A stretch of 64,000 nt of DNA from Paenibacillus turicensis (GCF_017873435.1 NZ_JAGGKG010000003.1:124001-188000), one strand, 5' to 3'. Positions 34,960 to 44,548 are shown, numbered from the stretch's first letter. Notes: generated from the letters alone by a model not told the origin. Translations and numbers: made by a program.

Positions 34960-35973
34960 ATGAGGGTTAAACGCATTGGTGTATTGTTGACACAAATTGG
35001 AACGCCAGATGCACCTACAATTACTGCTGTACGGCGGTATTTACGTCATTTTTTATCTGATCAACGAGTGGTTGATTACCATCCTTGGTTTTGGAAACCA
35101 TTGCTTTATAGTATGATTTTAACCTTTCGTCCAAAGCGCTCCGCGGCGCTTTACAAGGAAATTTGGACGGAGGCGGGTTCTCCACTTCGTGTACATATGG
35201 TTAACCAACAGCAATCTTTGCAGAAAATGCTCGGAGATCATTATAGGGTGGAGTTAGGACTAGCTTATAGTGAGCCAAGCATTAAACAAGCTTTATCCCA
35301 ATTTAGAGAAGAAGGAATACAAGACATTACTGTGTTGCCGTTATTTCCTCAATATTCCTCATCAACAACCGCTTCCATCTATGATACGGTTTATTTTGAA
35401 GCGAGGGGAGGACGAGGGAGCAGAGTTAAAACATTACCTAGATTTATCCCGACGCTTCGGTTTATAGGTGCCTACTATGACCATCCTTTGTATATTCATG
35501 CTTTAGCAGACCATTTACGTACACATGTTTCAGGATTAAGCTATGTGCCTGATCAATATATTTTTACATTTCATGGTGTACCACAGCGATATGTAGAGAC
35601 CGGTGATCCTTATTATGAGCAATGCGAGGTGACTGCTAAGCTGCTAGCTAGCGAATTAGGGTTGGGTCAACAGGATTGGGTAATGAGTTTTCAATCTAAA
35701 TTTGGACCCGAACGATGGGTAACTCCAGCTACCTTTGATATTATTAACAATTTGCCCGCAAAAGAAATTAAGGCCCCCGTCATTTTTGCACCTGGTTTTG
35801 CCGCAGATTGTCTTGAAACCATTCATGAGCTAGGTATAGAAGGTCGTGAGGTGTTCATAAATGCGGGAGGTTCAGTCCATACTTATGCTGTGATCCCTTG
35901 TTTAAATGATTCACATCCTTGGATCACCTTGTTGGCTAGCTTGGTAAGACAAGAGGCTATGAGCAATGAATAG
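34960..35973 (+). CDS. hemH: Ferrochelatase, E. coli-type
   Basis: A 337-aa ferrochelatase inserting Fe2+ into a porphyrin. The His metal site is FHGVPQRYVETGDPYYEQC and the Glu region is APGFAADCLETIHELG. Both, together with LLTQIGTPDAPT at the start and SPLRVHMVNQQ, resemble the E. coli protoporphyrin enzyme far more than the B. subtilis coproporphyrin ferrochelatase. No C-terminal iron-sulfur cysteines. I chose ATG at 34960 after GGGGGGAG. It stands alone, not in a hem operon. Confidence 0.9.
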   Translation: MRVKRIGVLLTQIGTPDAPTITAVRRYLRHFLSDQRVVDYHPWFWKPLLYSMILTFRPKRSAALYKEIWTEAGSPLRVHMVNQQQSLQKMLGDHYRVELGLAYSEPSIKQALSQFREEGIQDITVLPLFPQYSSSTTASIYDTVYFEARGGRGSRVKTLPRFIPTLRFIGAYYDHPLYIHALADHLRTHVSGLSYVPDQYIFTFHGVPQRYVETGDPYYEQCEVTAKLLASELGLGQQDWVMSFQSKFGPERWVTPATFDIINNLPAKEIKAPVIFAPGFAADCLETIHELGIEGREVFINAGGSVHTYAVIPCLNDSHPWITLLASLVRQEAMSNE

Positions 35974-36143
35974 GCATGGAAGTAGTATTTAGTAAGGCAC
36001 TCAATAAGAATTGAATGAGCATGGATTGAGTAAAAGTAGTATTTTTAACGAAATTCAGATAAACTGGAGATAGGAAGGATTTGTCGTAACCAGAAAAGAC
36101 TTGTCCTATACTGTCAAATGTTATCTGGAAGGTGTGTGGTGAA

Positions 36144-36638
36144 ATGTCTGACAACAATAAGCTGACTACAGGTATATTAATATTGGCTGCTGGGGTCATT
36201 ATTTTTCTTGGTAAACTTGGCGTTTTTAGCTTTCTCGGAAGAGCATTGTGGCCATTAGTTATACTCATCCCAGGTATTGTCCTCCATTTATTGTATTTCT
36301 GGGGCAAGGCACCTGCAGAGTTTTTAATACCAGGTGGAATTTTGACTGTATATAGTATTATCTTTTTTATCGCTAATTTTTGGGGATGGGATACGCTTAG
36401 TTACACTTGGCCGTTATTTATTCTTGGTGTTGCTGTTGGTTTATTTGAGTTTGATGGCGCGTCCTCAAGAAGAAATTCGCTCATATTTAGTGGTGCAATA
36501 TTGTTAGGACTTTTATCGCTTGTGACGCTCTTTTGGTCAATTTTCTCATTATCGGTTATGTACTTAATTGCAGCATGTCTTGTTGTTGCTGGGATTGTGA
36601 TGATTTTTGGACGAGGAAAGAGAAGACGTTCATGGTGA
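36144..36638 (+). CDS. Small membrane protein with LiaF-like TM region
   Basis: A 164-aa hydrophobic protein with about five membrane segments. TGILILAAGVIIFLGKLGVF and ALWPLVILIPGIVLHL fit the LiaF-type transmembrane domain (DUF5668-like), seen alone or attached to envelope-stress proteins. The C-terminal tail RGKRRRSW is basic. No regulatory partner is adjacent. I chose ATG at 36144; the GTG at 36132 is possible but lies at the end of the AAGG site. Confidence 0.7.
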   Translation: MSDNNKLTTGILILAAGVIIFLGKLGVFSFLGRALWPLVILIPGIVLHLLYFWGKAPAEFLIPGGILTVYSIIFFIANFWGWDTLSYTWPLFILGVAVGLFEFDGASSRRNSLIFSGAILLGLLSLVTLFWSIFSLSVMYLIAACLVVAGIVMIFGRGKRRRSW

Positions 36639-36652
36639 TAGTTGGTAGGTTA

Positions 36653-36680
36653 TTGAATTATTATAAATTTTGCGTATAAT
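36653..36680 (+). promoter_or_regulatory. Sigma-A promoter of typA
   Basis: TTGAAT at 36653-36658 and TATAAT at 36675-36680 with a 16-base spacer. Confidence 0.7.
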
Positions 36681-36694
36681 ATAAGGGATATGTC

Positions 36695-36722
36695 AAGCGT
36701 CGGCATGAATTCGTCGACGCTT
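36695..36722 (+). promoter_or_regulatory. Hairpin in the typA leader
   Basis: AAGCGTCG (36695-36702) pairs with CGACGCTT (36715-36722), starting about 8 bases after the predicted transcript start. Only a weak T-rich tail (CTTTTGG) follows, so it is either a 5'-stabilising hairpin, a partial attenuator or the end of the upstream unit. Confidence 0.5.
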
Positions 36723-36783
36723 CTTTTGGATGGCAGGTTTACAAAGAAAAGACACAGCAATGAAAGGATATGGAGAAAACACC

Positions 36784-38625
36784 ATGCATGAAAGAAATCA
36801 AATTCGCAATATAGCAATTATTGCACACGTTGACCACGGCAAAACTACACTAGTAGACAAGTTGTTACAGCAATCAGGTACGTTTCGTGAACACGAAGCG
36901 GTACAAGAACGGGCGATGGATTCTAACGATATCGAAAGAGAAAGAGGTATTACAATCCTTGCCAAAAACACTGCAATTACGTATAAAGATTATTTAATTA
37001 ATATCGTGGATACTCCAGGGCATGCTGACTTTGGTGGCGAAGTTGAACGGATCATGAAAATGGTTGATGGTGTTCTGCTTGTTGTTGATGCTTATGAAGG
37101 TTGTATGCCTCAGACGAAGTTTGTACTTCGTAAAGCGTTGGAACAGCAATTAACCCCTATCGTTGTTGTGAACAAGATTGACCGCCCAGCAGCACGTCCT
37201 GCTGAAGTAATAGATGAGGTTCTAGATTTATTTATCGAACTAGAAGCCAATGATGAGCAGCTTGAGTTCCCAGTTGTATATGCTTCTGCTCTTAACGGTA
37301 CATCAAGTCTTGATGCTGAAAAACAAGATGACAACATGCTTGCCCTGTATGAAACAATTGTTGAGCATATCCCATCTCCTACTGAAAAAGTAGACGAGCC
37401 ACTTCAATTCCTCGTTACCCTTATGGATTATAATGAATATCTTGGTCGTATTGCGATTGGTCGTGTAAACCGCGGCATTATTAAGCAAGGACAATCTGTT
37501 GCAGTGATGACGCGTGATGGCGGCAAGAAAACTGCACGTATTGAAAAATTGTTTGGTTTCCAAGGCTTGCGTCGAGTAGAGATTGAAGAAGCAGGCGCTG
37601 GCGATATCGTTGCGATTGCAGGGATTAAAGATATTAACATCGGTGAAACTATCGCTGATCCAGCAAATCCTGAGGCCCTTCCTGTACTTAAAATTGATGA
37701 GCCTACACTTCAAATGACTTTCCTTGTGAACAACAGTCCTTTTGCTGGTCGTGAAGGTAAATGGGTAACATCACGTAAATTGCGTGAGCGTTTGTTTAAA
37801 GAGCTTGAAACGGACGTTTCTTTGCGTGTGGACGAAACAGACAGCCCTGATGCATTTATCGTTTCTGGTCGTGGTGAGCTTCATTTAGGTATTCTGATTG
37901 AAAACATGCGTCGTGAAGGCTATGAGCTTCAAGTTTCTAAGCCACAGGTTATCGTTAAAGAAGTAGATGGCGTAAGAAGTGAGCCAATCGAACGTCTTCT
38001 TATTGATATTCCTGAGGAAAGCATGGGCGCAGTTATGGAAAGCCTTGGTTCACGTAAGGCCGAGATGGTTAATATGGTGAACACAGGTACAGGACAAGTC
38101 CGTCTTGAGTTTTTAATTCCTGCTAGAGGTTTAATTGGTTACACAACTCATTTCTTGACATTAACACGTGGATACGGCGTAATGAACCATGCTTTTGATA
38201 GCTATGGTCCATTTGTTGGTGGCCAAGTTGGTGGACGTCATGAAGGGGTACTTGTTTCTAGTGAAAATGGCGTATCTACTTTGTACGGTATTTTGGGTAT
38301 CGAAGATCGTGGAATTTTATTCCTTGAGCCAGGGCAAGACATTTATGAAGGTATGATTGTTGGTGAACATAATCGTGACAACGATATTGTCGTTAACATT
38401 TGTAAAGAAAAACAAGTAACTAACGTGCGTTCTGCAACGAAAGAAGATACAGTGAAGATGAAAACACCACGTATCCTTTCCATGGAGCAAGCACTTGAAT
38501 ATTTGAATGATGATGAATATTGTGAAATTACACCAAAATCAATCCGCTTGCGTAAAAAGATTTTGAATAAGAGTGAACGTGAACGTGCAGAGAAAAACCG
38601 TAAAAATGCTGAAGCTGGTTTGTAA
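36784..38625 (+). CDS. typA: Ribosome-binding GTPase TypA/BipA
   Basis: A 613-aa translational GTPase of the EF-G family that assists 50S assembly and stress growth. G1 is AHVDHGKT (residues 14-21), the switch region [15 protein letters not shown]3 [12 protein letters not shown]4 NKIDR. The C-terminal BipA-specific domain includes [17 protein letters not shown] chose ATG at 36784 because GGAG lies 9 bases upstream and orthologues start there. In B. subtilis this is ylaG, followed after a few genes by ylaJ and the PhoH gene ylaK, as here. Confidence 0.96.
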   Translation: MHERNQIRNIAIIAHVDHGKTTLVDKLLQQSGTFREHEAVQERAMDSNDIERERGITILAKNTAITYKDYLINIVDTPGHADFGGEVERIMKMVDGVLLVVDAYEGCMPQTKFVLRKALEQQLTPIVVVNKIDRPAARPAEVIDEVLDLFIELEANDEQLEFPVVYASALNGTSSLDAEKQDDNMLALYETIVEHIPSPTEKVDEPLQFLVTLMDYNEYLGRIAIGRVNRGIIKQGQSVAVMTRDGGKKTARIEKLFGFQGLRRVEIEEAGAGDIVAIAGIKDINIGETIADPANPEALPVLKIDEPTLQMTFLVNNSPFAGREGKWVTSRKLRERLFKELETDVSLRVDETDSPDAFIVSGRGELHLGILIENMRREGYELQVSKPQVIVKEVDGVRSEPIERLLIDIPEESMGAVMESLGSRKAEMVNMVNTGTGQVRLEFLIPARGLIGYTTHFLTLTRGYGVMNHAFDSYGPFVGGQVGGRHEGVLVSSENGVSTLYGILGIEDRGILFLEPGQDIYEGMIVGEHNRDNDIVVNICKEKQVTNVRSATKEDTVKMKTPRILSMEQALEYLNDDEYCEITPKSIRLRKKILNKSERERAEKNRKNAEAGL

Positions 38626-38749
38626 TATTTCTTTTATTTGTAATAAATGAACCGTAGAATAATGTAACTTTTTGTCCAATCTATGCGTAAAAGTAAAGTA
38701 ATCTTATTTTCGATTACCAAAATAGAAGGAAAAAAGGTGTTTTGAATTC

Positions 38750-39823
38750 ATGAGTAATCAACGATCAGGCTTGCCGCCAAGACAAGTCCAGAAGCAAGGC
38801 TCAAAGGGTTCAAATAAGAAAAGAAAAAAAACAAGTGGCTTTAAACGTTTTATGCAGGTGTTTATCGCTCTTCTTTTTACGGTCATCATTGCAGGTGGCT
38901 GCTATATCGGTTATTTGTATGCGACGTTGGATAAAGCTTTGGATGAGGCTGGAAGTGATGGTGTAGTTGCGCCTGAAAATGCAGCTACAGTTAAGCCTAT
39001 AACGTTTTTGCTGTTAGGTACAGATTATCGTACTGAGACAAAAACACATCTAAGTGATGTCGTTATGGTCATTTCCATGAATCCAAAGACCAACTCGGCT
39101 ACGATTGTTTCATTGCCAAGGGATACGAAGGTTCAGCTTGATGGATATCGTTCTAACAAGCTGAATGCCTATTATCCGACCTTTTTATCTAAGGAGAAAA
39201 AAGGTGGGAACCCTGCAAAGCAGGAAATGAAAACAATGATGAGCAAATATTTAGATGTGCCCATTGATTATACTGTTGTGCTTAACTTTCAAGCCTTTAA
39301 GGATATCGTTGATGCACTTAAGGGTGTAGATGTAAATGTGGATGCGAATATGTGTTATCGTGATAATGCAGATGGCACAAACATTAACCTGAAGAAGGGC
39401 GCACAGCATCTAGATGGTAAAGAGGCGCTAGATTATGTTCGTTATCGTAAGTCGAATTGTAAGCCAAAAACAGCAGGTTCTGATGACTTTTCAAGAAATC
39501 GTAGGCAAAATGAAGTGCTCAATGCGCTTGTTGATCAAGCTAAATCATTAAATGGTGTTTTAGGTGCTGCAGATGTGATCAAAGCGGTGGGTAAAAACTT
39601 AAGTACCGATTTTGAAAATCAGCAGATGAAAAATATGATCTCAGCTTATTGGGATATTTCCAAAGAAGATATTCATTTTGTGCCTGTTACTGGTGAATGG
39701 CGAAGTCCTTATGTTTATATTAATAAAAAGCAGCTTGGGGCGGCAAAGCAAGCTTTAAAGGATGAGTTGGCTGGAGTGAAACCTCCAGAAAACACAAAGT
39801 CTAATAAGGCTAATCAGAAATGA
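38750..39823 (+). CDS. LytR-CpsA-Psr (LCP) family protein
   Basis: A 357-aa membrane-anchored LCP protein, the family that attaches wall teichoic acid or other glycopolymers to peptidoglycan. Basic N-terminus, one membrane segment (about residues 36-58), then the LCP domain with TFLLLGTDYRTE, SDVVMVISMNPKTN, SLPRDTKV and the ALDYVRYRKS...DFSRNRRQ block containing catalytic Arg and Asp. ATG is preceded by GGAAAAAAGGTG. It interrupts the typA-ylaJ order of B. subtilis. Confidence 0.92.
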   Translation: MSNQRSGLPPRQVQKQGSKGSNKKRKKTSGFKRFMQVFIALLFTVIIAGGCYIGYLYATLDKALDEAGSDGVVAPENAATVKPITFLLLGTDYRTETKTHLSDVVMVISMNPKTNSATIVSLPRDTKVQLDGYRSNKLNAYYPTFLSKEKKGGNPAKQEMKTMMSKYLDVPIDYTVVLNFQAFKDIVDALKGVDVNVDANMCYRDNADGTNINLKKGAQHLDGKEALDYVRYRKSNCKPKTAGSDDFSRNRRQNEVLNALVDQAKSLNGVLGAADVIKAVGKNLSTDFENQQMKNMISAYWDISKEDIHFVPVTGEWRSPYVYINKKQLGAAKQALKDELAGVKPPENTKSNKANQK

Positions 39824-39828
39824 CATAA

Positions 39829-39858
39829 TTGAAAGCAAGTTTTACCTCATGATATAAT
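39829..39858 (+). promoter_or_regulatory. Sigma-A promoter of the 46-aa ORF
   Basis: TTGAAA at 39829-39834 and TATAAT at 39853-39858 with an 18-base spacer, 35 bases before the start codon at 39893. Confidence 0.75.
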
Positions 39859-39892
39859 ATAATTAAATAAGAGCTTGTTAGGAGGGCTGTAA

Positions 39893-40033
39893 ATGACAGG
39901 ATGCGTCTCGCAATTATCTCATGCATTGTATAACTCTTTTCAGTCCAGAGCTTATTATTTATTAAACATGCTTGAGGGAAAGTTAGCAAAACAGCTTCAT
40001 AAACATGATTTTGTTTTCATAAAAAAAGCCTAG
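39893..40033 (+). CDS. Small protein of unknown function, 46 aa
   Basis: An ORF of 46 codons starting ATG with an excellent TTAGGAGGG ribosome-binding site, a dedicated sigma-A promoter, and its stop codon embedded in a strong terminator. The peptide (MTGCVSQLSHALYNSFQSR and on to a basic end HKHDFVFIKKA) is mildly amphipathic with one Cys. I recognise no family; it does not look like Sda or a leader peptide. The compact 170-base unit may act as protein, RNA or both. Confidence 0.65.
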   Translation: MTGCVSQLSHALYNSFQSRAYYLLNMLEGKLAKQLHKHDFVFIKKA

Positions 40034-40057
40034 CGAATTTCGCTGGGCTTTTTTGTT
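40022..40057 (+). terminator. Terminator overlapping the small ORF stop
   Basis: AAAAAAGCCTAGCG pairs with CGCTGGGCTTTTTT around AATTT. The TAG stop codon is in its left arm. With A and T runs on both sides it may also serve the converging ylaJ gene. Confidence 0.85.
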
Positions 40058-40097
40058 CTAAATTTATATGAATTTGTTTTGTTTTGTTGATTGTTGC

Positions 40098-40694
40098 TTA
40101 TCGTTGCGATCTTGTATTTGAATTTTGTTGGTTTTCTGTTTGATTTCTTTGATTATTATTTCTTTCGTTATGGTTTGTTTCTTCATGTTTTGTATCCTCT
40201 GGCAATTGAGGAACGATACGACCAATAATATCTGCGAGTTCAGTCGTAAAACCTGAGATTGGATGACCTTCTCTTATTTTTGTACCAATTTCAGCAATGC
40301 GCTGTGCTAAATCAACATCGGCGGTTACGATCGTCCTTGTACCATCGGGGTCTTTACGAATGGCTTCAGCAACGGTGTATTTAATCGTACCAACACGTGC
40401 TCTTTCTAGCTTAGCGTCAACATCAATTCCGACAAGGGCAGTATTCCCCATAATAATACAATGTGCGTTATTAACACCTGGTGTTCGTTTTGCGAGCTCC
40501 TCTAGGTGACGCTGCTTGCTCATTTGATCATTTTTTGTTTGGTTATCATTTGTAACATTTTGTTGCTCCTGCACATTTTGCACTCTTGGTGCATTTTGGT
40601 TCTCATTTCGTTGAGAGGGTGATGCCTGCTTAGTGACCTGATTACAGCCAGCAAGTAAAGAAGCTACAATCAACACACATAATCCGAGACGCAT
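40098..40694 (-). CDS. ylaJ: YhcN/YlaJ family sporulation lipoprotein
   Basis: A 198-aa lipoprotein. Signal peptide with lipobox LLAGC (Cys17), a Gln/Asn-rich linker, then the YhcN/YlaJ domain with GVNNAHCIIMGNTALVGIDVD, KYTVAEAIRKDPDGTRTIVTAD and GFTTELADIIGRIVPQ. The C-terminal 30 residues are Asn/Gln/Arg-rich repeats. Relatives are spore inner-membrane lipoproteins affecting germination. It diverges from phoH2, as ylaJ does not in B. subtilis, where both run the same way. Confidence 0.88.
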   Translation of the reverse strand: MRLGLCVLIVASLLAGCNQVTKQASPSQRNENQNAPRVQNVQEQQNVTNDNQTKNDQMSKQRHLEELAKRTPGVNNAHCIIMGNTALVGIDVDAKLERARVGTIKYTVAEAIRKDPDGTRTIVTADVDLAQRIAEIGTKIREGHPISGFTTELADIIGRIVPQLPEDTKHEETNHNERNNNQRNQTENQQNSNTRSQR

Positions 40695-40816
40695 AATATT
40701 TCCTGCCTTTCTTTATTTAGTCGGTATTTCATTAATGGAAATCTACTTTAATTAGGCAATGACTGATATGCCTTAGATTTCCCGAGTGGTGAAAAATTAT
40801 GTATGGGGGGATATCC

Positions 40817-42148
40817 TTGAAAAAGATATTTGTATTGGACACGAACGTATTGCTGCATGATCCAAGATCCATTTTCGCCTTTAAAGAGCATGAGGTTATT
40901 ATTCCTGCGGTTGTTTTGGAGGAAATTGACTCTAAAAAGCGAAACCCTGATGAAATAGGACGCAATGCTAGAGGTGTCTCCCGACTACTTGATCAGCTTC
41001 GTGAGCGTGATCATTTACACAATGGTGTTCCACTTGATAATGGTGGTATTTTAAAGGTGGAATTAAATCATAAAAGCTTTACTAAAGTGCAGGAAATGTT
41101 TGGGGAAATATCTAACGATAATCGTATTATTGCAGTTGCTTCAAATTATTATTTAGAGGAGCAGGAAAAACCAACACCCCGAACCGTGGTCTTAGTTAGT
41201 AAAGATGTATTAGTTAGAATTAAGGCAGATGTGTTAGGTATTCCAACGCAGGATTATCAGGAAAATCGTTCGTTTGGTTTTGATGAGTTATATACAGGGT
41301 ATACAACCGTTAAAGTGCATCCGGCTATCATCGATCAATTTTACTCTTACCGATCCTTGAATGTGACTGATTTGAATCTAGATTTTCAGCCTTACGCTCA
41401 TGAATTTATTATTTTGAAGGATGAGATGGGAACGGGAAAATCAGCTTTACTTAAGGTTAATGAGGAAGGGAAAAAGCTGGAGCCCTTATATTTAAGTAAT
41501 GAGCCAGTGTGGGGAATAACTGCAAGAAATACGCAACAACGAATGGCCCTGGAACTTTTGCTTAATGACGACATCCCACTTATTACGATTACAGGGAAGG
41601 CAGGAACAGGGAAAACATTATTAGCGCTAGCGGCAGGACTTTTGAAAGTAGAAGATGAGCATAAGTATAAAAAGCTATTGATTGCTCGTCCTGTCGTACC
41701 AATGGGAAAAGACATTGGATATTTACCTGGAGAAAAAGAGGAAAAGCTTCGTCCGTGGATGCAACCAATCTATGATAACCTAGAATATTTATTTGATACT
41801 AAAAAGTCAGGGGACATCGATAAAATTTTAATGGGACTTGGAAGTATTCATGTTGAGGCACTCACCTATATACGTGGTCGATCTATTCCAGGGCAATTTA
41901 TTATCGTGGATGAGGCGCAAAACCTATCTAAGCATGAAGTAAAAACGATTGTATCTAGAGTAGGTGAAGGTAGCAAGCTTATTATTATGGGGGACCCTGA
42001 ACAAATCGATCATCCGTATTTAGATTCGACCAGCAATGGTTTGACCTATTTGGTTGAGCGGTTTAAGGAGCAAGGTATCAGTGGACATATTACGTTAGAA
42101 AGAGGAGAACGGTCTAAACTAGCACAACTCGCCGCAGACCTGCTGTAA
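40817..42148 (+). CDS. PIN-PhoH2 RNA helicase/nuclease
   Basis: A 443-aa PhoH2 protein, equivalent to YlaK. The N-terminal PIN nuclease domain starts FVLDTNVLLHDPRS, with acidic residues later in EEIDSKKRN and DNRII. The PhoH ATPase has Walker A GKAGTGKTLL (about 260-269) and IIVDEAQN. PhoH2 enzymes in mycobacteria unwind and cleave RNA. I chose TTG at 40817 because GGGGGG ends 7 bases before it and MKKIFVLDTN is the usual start; the ATG at 40799 would enclose that site. Confidence 0.93.
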   Translation: MKKIFVLDTNVLLHDPRSIFAFKEHEVIIPAVVLEEIDSKKRNPDEIGRNARGVSRLLDQLRERDHLHNGVPLDNGGILKVELNHKSFTKVQEMFGEISNDNRIIAVASNYYLEEQEKPTPRTVVLVSKDVLVRIKADVLGIPTQDYQENRSFGFDELYTGYTTVKVHPAIIDQFYSYRSLNVTDLNLDFQPYAHEFIILKDEMGTGKSALLKVNEEGKKLEPLYLSNEPVWGITARNTQQRMALELLLNDDIPLITITGKAGTGKTLLALAAGLLKVEDEHKYKKLLIARPVVPMGKDIGYLPGEKEEKLRPWMQPIYDNLEYLFDTKKSGDIDKILMGLGSIHVEALTYIRGRSIPGQFIIVDEAQNLSKHEVKTIVSRVGEGSKLIIMGDPEQIDHPYLDSTSNGLTYLVERFKEQGISGHITLERGERSKLAQLAADLL

Positions 42149-42237
42149 CTTTGCAACTAACAAAAGCTCTCAACATTTGATATGATAGATAGAAAGAAAC
42201 GTTTATCCTGAACTTAAGTGTGGAGAGGAAGAACGGT

Positions 42238-43482
42238 GTGAAGCGAAGTAACTATGGTGTGTTGTTTGCAGTCCTTCTATTAGCTCTAATTAATTTATCA
42301 CCAAGTAATTCTATGAAAAATATAGCTCAAGAAGAAGATCTTGATGACCAAATGATTCTTCCTTCACGTGAACAAGCCAAAGATGAGGGGAAAATTAAGG
42401 TCGTGGTGCAAATGAAGCATAGTGAGTTTGTTGCACTACAGCAAATGAATCAACTATTTATGCAAAATCATGACTTTGAAGTTGAATTAATAAATAGCGA
42501 AGTCGACCCAACGTACACGAAACTTCAATCACAGCTTGAGCTTAGTGAAGCACCTGATGTTCTGTTAATCAACAATGAATGGGTAAGACATTTTGCATCA
42601 CAAGGCTTTTTGCTACCTACGGACCGTTATTATTCTGGTTCATTAAATGGGGAGTTACTTACAAGTGCTTTGGCTCAAAATGAATGGAATGGATACATGT
42701 GGGGGGTTCCACTAGATGTGGACCCCTATGTCCTTGTATACAATGCAAATGCGTTAAAAAAATTAGGCATGACATTACCACCAACAACACAGCAGGAGTG
42801 GGATGAATTATTATATAATTTTCACAACCAAAAACAAATTCCTTATTTGTTAAGCTATGATTATACTGATCCCTATGCTGCTTTAACCTTGCTGTGGCAG
42901 CTCACTGCTGAGCGAACTGATGGAAACAAGCTTTTTGAGTTAACGGAGGCAGTAAAGGCAACATTTCAGCAGCTTGAGTCTATGCGATCTATAGTACTAG
43001 ATAGTGAGGAACAAAGCTCGGATAAGTTATGGAAGTTATGTTATGACGAAAAGCTATTACTTTATTTAACACGAGCATCGGAGGCAAATGGACGAAACGA
43101 TAAAGTGATTTCAATTTTTTATCCGCAGCAATCAGATAAGCCGAGGTCCCTGTGGCTACATGGACGAAGTTATGTTGTGCCAACGCAATCTGTTAATGCT
43201 AAAAAGGCAGGAGAATGGATTGCAGCGATGACGTCTTTACAAGACCAATCTCGCTGGTTCCAAGCGTCTTCCCACCTTCCAGTAAATAAATCACAATATA
43301 GTAAACAGTTGCCTTCTTGGGTTCCATCTAGCATAGGAAGTATGAAAGCAAATCTGCTTCCTGTTTATGCGGAACTACCTAATCAGATGCTTCAATATGG
43401 AGAACTGACTCGAGATTTTATGAAAAATAAAATGAATGTTAGAGAATATACAAAACGTATGTTGAAAATAATTAAATTTTGA
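42238..43482 (+). CDS. ABC-type extracellular solute-binding protein (family 1), orphan
   Basis: A 414-aa protein like the sugar-binding SBP_bac_1 family: KVVVQMKHSEFVALQQMNQLFM, then WNGYMWGVPLDVDPYVLVYN, a typical hinge sequence. The N-terminus has a hydrophobic segment (about residues 9-22, GVLFAVLLLALINL) without a lipobox Cys, so it is anchored or secreted rather than a lipoprotein. No permease or ATPase is next to it. I chose GTG at 42238 after GGAGAGGAAG. Its end overlaps the converging coiled-coil gene by 11 bases. Confidence 0.75.
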   Translation: MKRSNYGVLFAVLLLALINLSPSNSMKNIAQEEDLDDQMILPSREQAKDEGKIKVVVQMKHSEFVALQQMNQLFMQNHDFEVELINSEVDPTYTKLQSQLELSEAPDVLLINNEWVRHFASQGFLLPTDRYYSGSLNGELLTSALAQNEWNGYMWGVPLDVDPYVLVYNANALKKLGMTLPPTTQQEWDELLYNFHNQKQIPYLLSYDYTDPYAALTLLWQLTAERTDGNKLFELTEAVKATFQQLESMRSIVLDSEEQSSDKLWKLCYDEKLLLYLTRASEANGRNDKVISIFYPQQSDKPRSLWLHGRSYVVPTQSVNAKKAGEWIAAMTSLQDQSRWFQASSHLPVNKSQYSKQLPSWVPSSIGSMKANLLPVYAELPNQMLQYGELTRDFMKNKMNVREYTKRMLKIIKF

Positions 43483-44548
43483 TATTTAGCTTAATTGTCA
43501 TTGTTCCCTTTGTAATGGCTACTTCTGTAGCTTCTATAAAGGGAATGATTTGTTTTGGATAAAAACCAAGATCAAACTCTTGCTCTAATTCTTTATTAGT
43601 CGTATCAGGTAAGGTGAGGCCATTAAATGAAATAAGGTCAACGTGAAACACAATCGCATGTTGAGGTTCGTTTTGAATCGTGTAATGCCCTTCAATCCGC
43701 AGATTTAGCCCTTCACGACTACCTTGTGCAGTGATTTTAGAGTCATCAAACTTAAAATTCATATTTCGTAGTAGCTCTTTTTTCGCATGAATAAAATCGT
43801 TAAGCTCTTCCTCTTTAATGGTTAGCATATAGCCGTCTTTTCCTGAAACAAGGTTATCCTTATGTTGATCTAAAAACTCAGGGAAATCGCCCATTGCGGA
43901 AGCTAACGCACCAAAATAACGCTTTACTTCATATAAGCCTACATTATTCCAATACACCGTCATTTCTTCAATCATAGCTTTGAGTCGATCGGGATTAGAA
44001 GAAGCACTTAAATCCTGATCCACACTTTGCTGTAAGGCTAAAATTCGATTGCGTTGTGCAATTAACTTTCCCTTGATGTCAGATAGTTCTGCTGAAAGAG
44101 TATCTAATTTTTTTTGTGTTTTAGTTAGATTTGCATATTCAGTTTGATAATTACTTAGCTTGTCATTATTTTGTTCTGCAATTAATTCATAATATTCAAG
44201 TAGATTTAAAAATTCACCAATGCTTTTGGCTGATAATAAAATCTCAAGTAATGATTCACGTTCTCCCATATAGTAGGCTCTGATCACCTCGGAAGCATGC
44301 TGACGATGATATGTAATTTGCTCTTCCTTTTGGGCTAATTGGGTGGATAAAGTCTCTATAGAAGCATGTAGCTCCTTTTCTCTTCCCTCTATACGTGAAA
44401 TCTCCCGATTAATTTCTACGACAGAAAGGCTTTTCTCTAAAATCTTTTGTTCCTCTTCTGAAATCGAGAGGGGCGCTGCGAGAACTGATGTACATGAAAC
44501 TCCTAAAAACATAATAACGCAGCATAGCTTAAATACTCGTAGGTACAA
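43472..44548 (-). CDS. Exported coiled-coil protein (CwlO/PcsB N-terminal-like)
   Basis: A 358-aa secreted protein. Signal peptide in residues 1-24 (VFKLCCVIMFLGVSCTSVLA, cut near AAP). Residues 30-180 form a coiled coil with REISRIEGREKELHASIETL and YYMGERESLLEILLSAKSIGEFLNLLEYY, the pattern of the CwlO and PcsB N-terminal domain that answers to FtsEX. No NlpC/P60 domain follows; the C-terminal 170 residues are unassigned. I chose TTG at 44548, 6 bases after AAGGAGAGG; the ATG 24 bases earlier would enclose that site. Confidence 0.72.
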   Translation of the reverse strand: MYLRVFKLCCVIMFLGVSCTSVLAAPLSISEEEQKILEKSLSVVEINREISRIEGREKELHASIETLSTQLAQKEEQITYHRQHASEVIRAYYMGERESLLEILLSAKSIGEFLNLLEYYELIAEQNNDKLSNYQTEYANLTKTQKKLDTLSAELSDIKGKLIAQRNRILALQQSVDQDLSASSNPDRLKAMIEEMTVYWNNVGLYEVKRYFGALASAMGDFPEFLDQHKDNLVSGKDGYMLTIKEEELNDFIHAKKELLRNMNFKFDDSKITAQGSREGLNLRIEGHYTIQNEPQHAIVFHVDLISFNGLTLPDTTNKELEQEFDLGFYPKQIIPFIEATEVAITKGTMTIKLNIKI

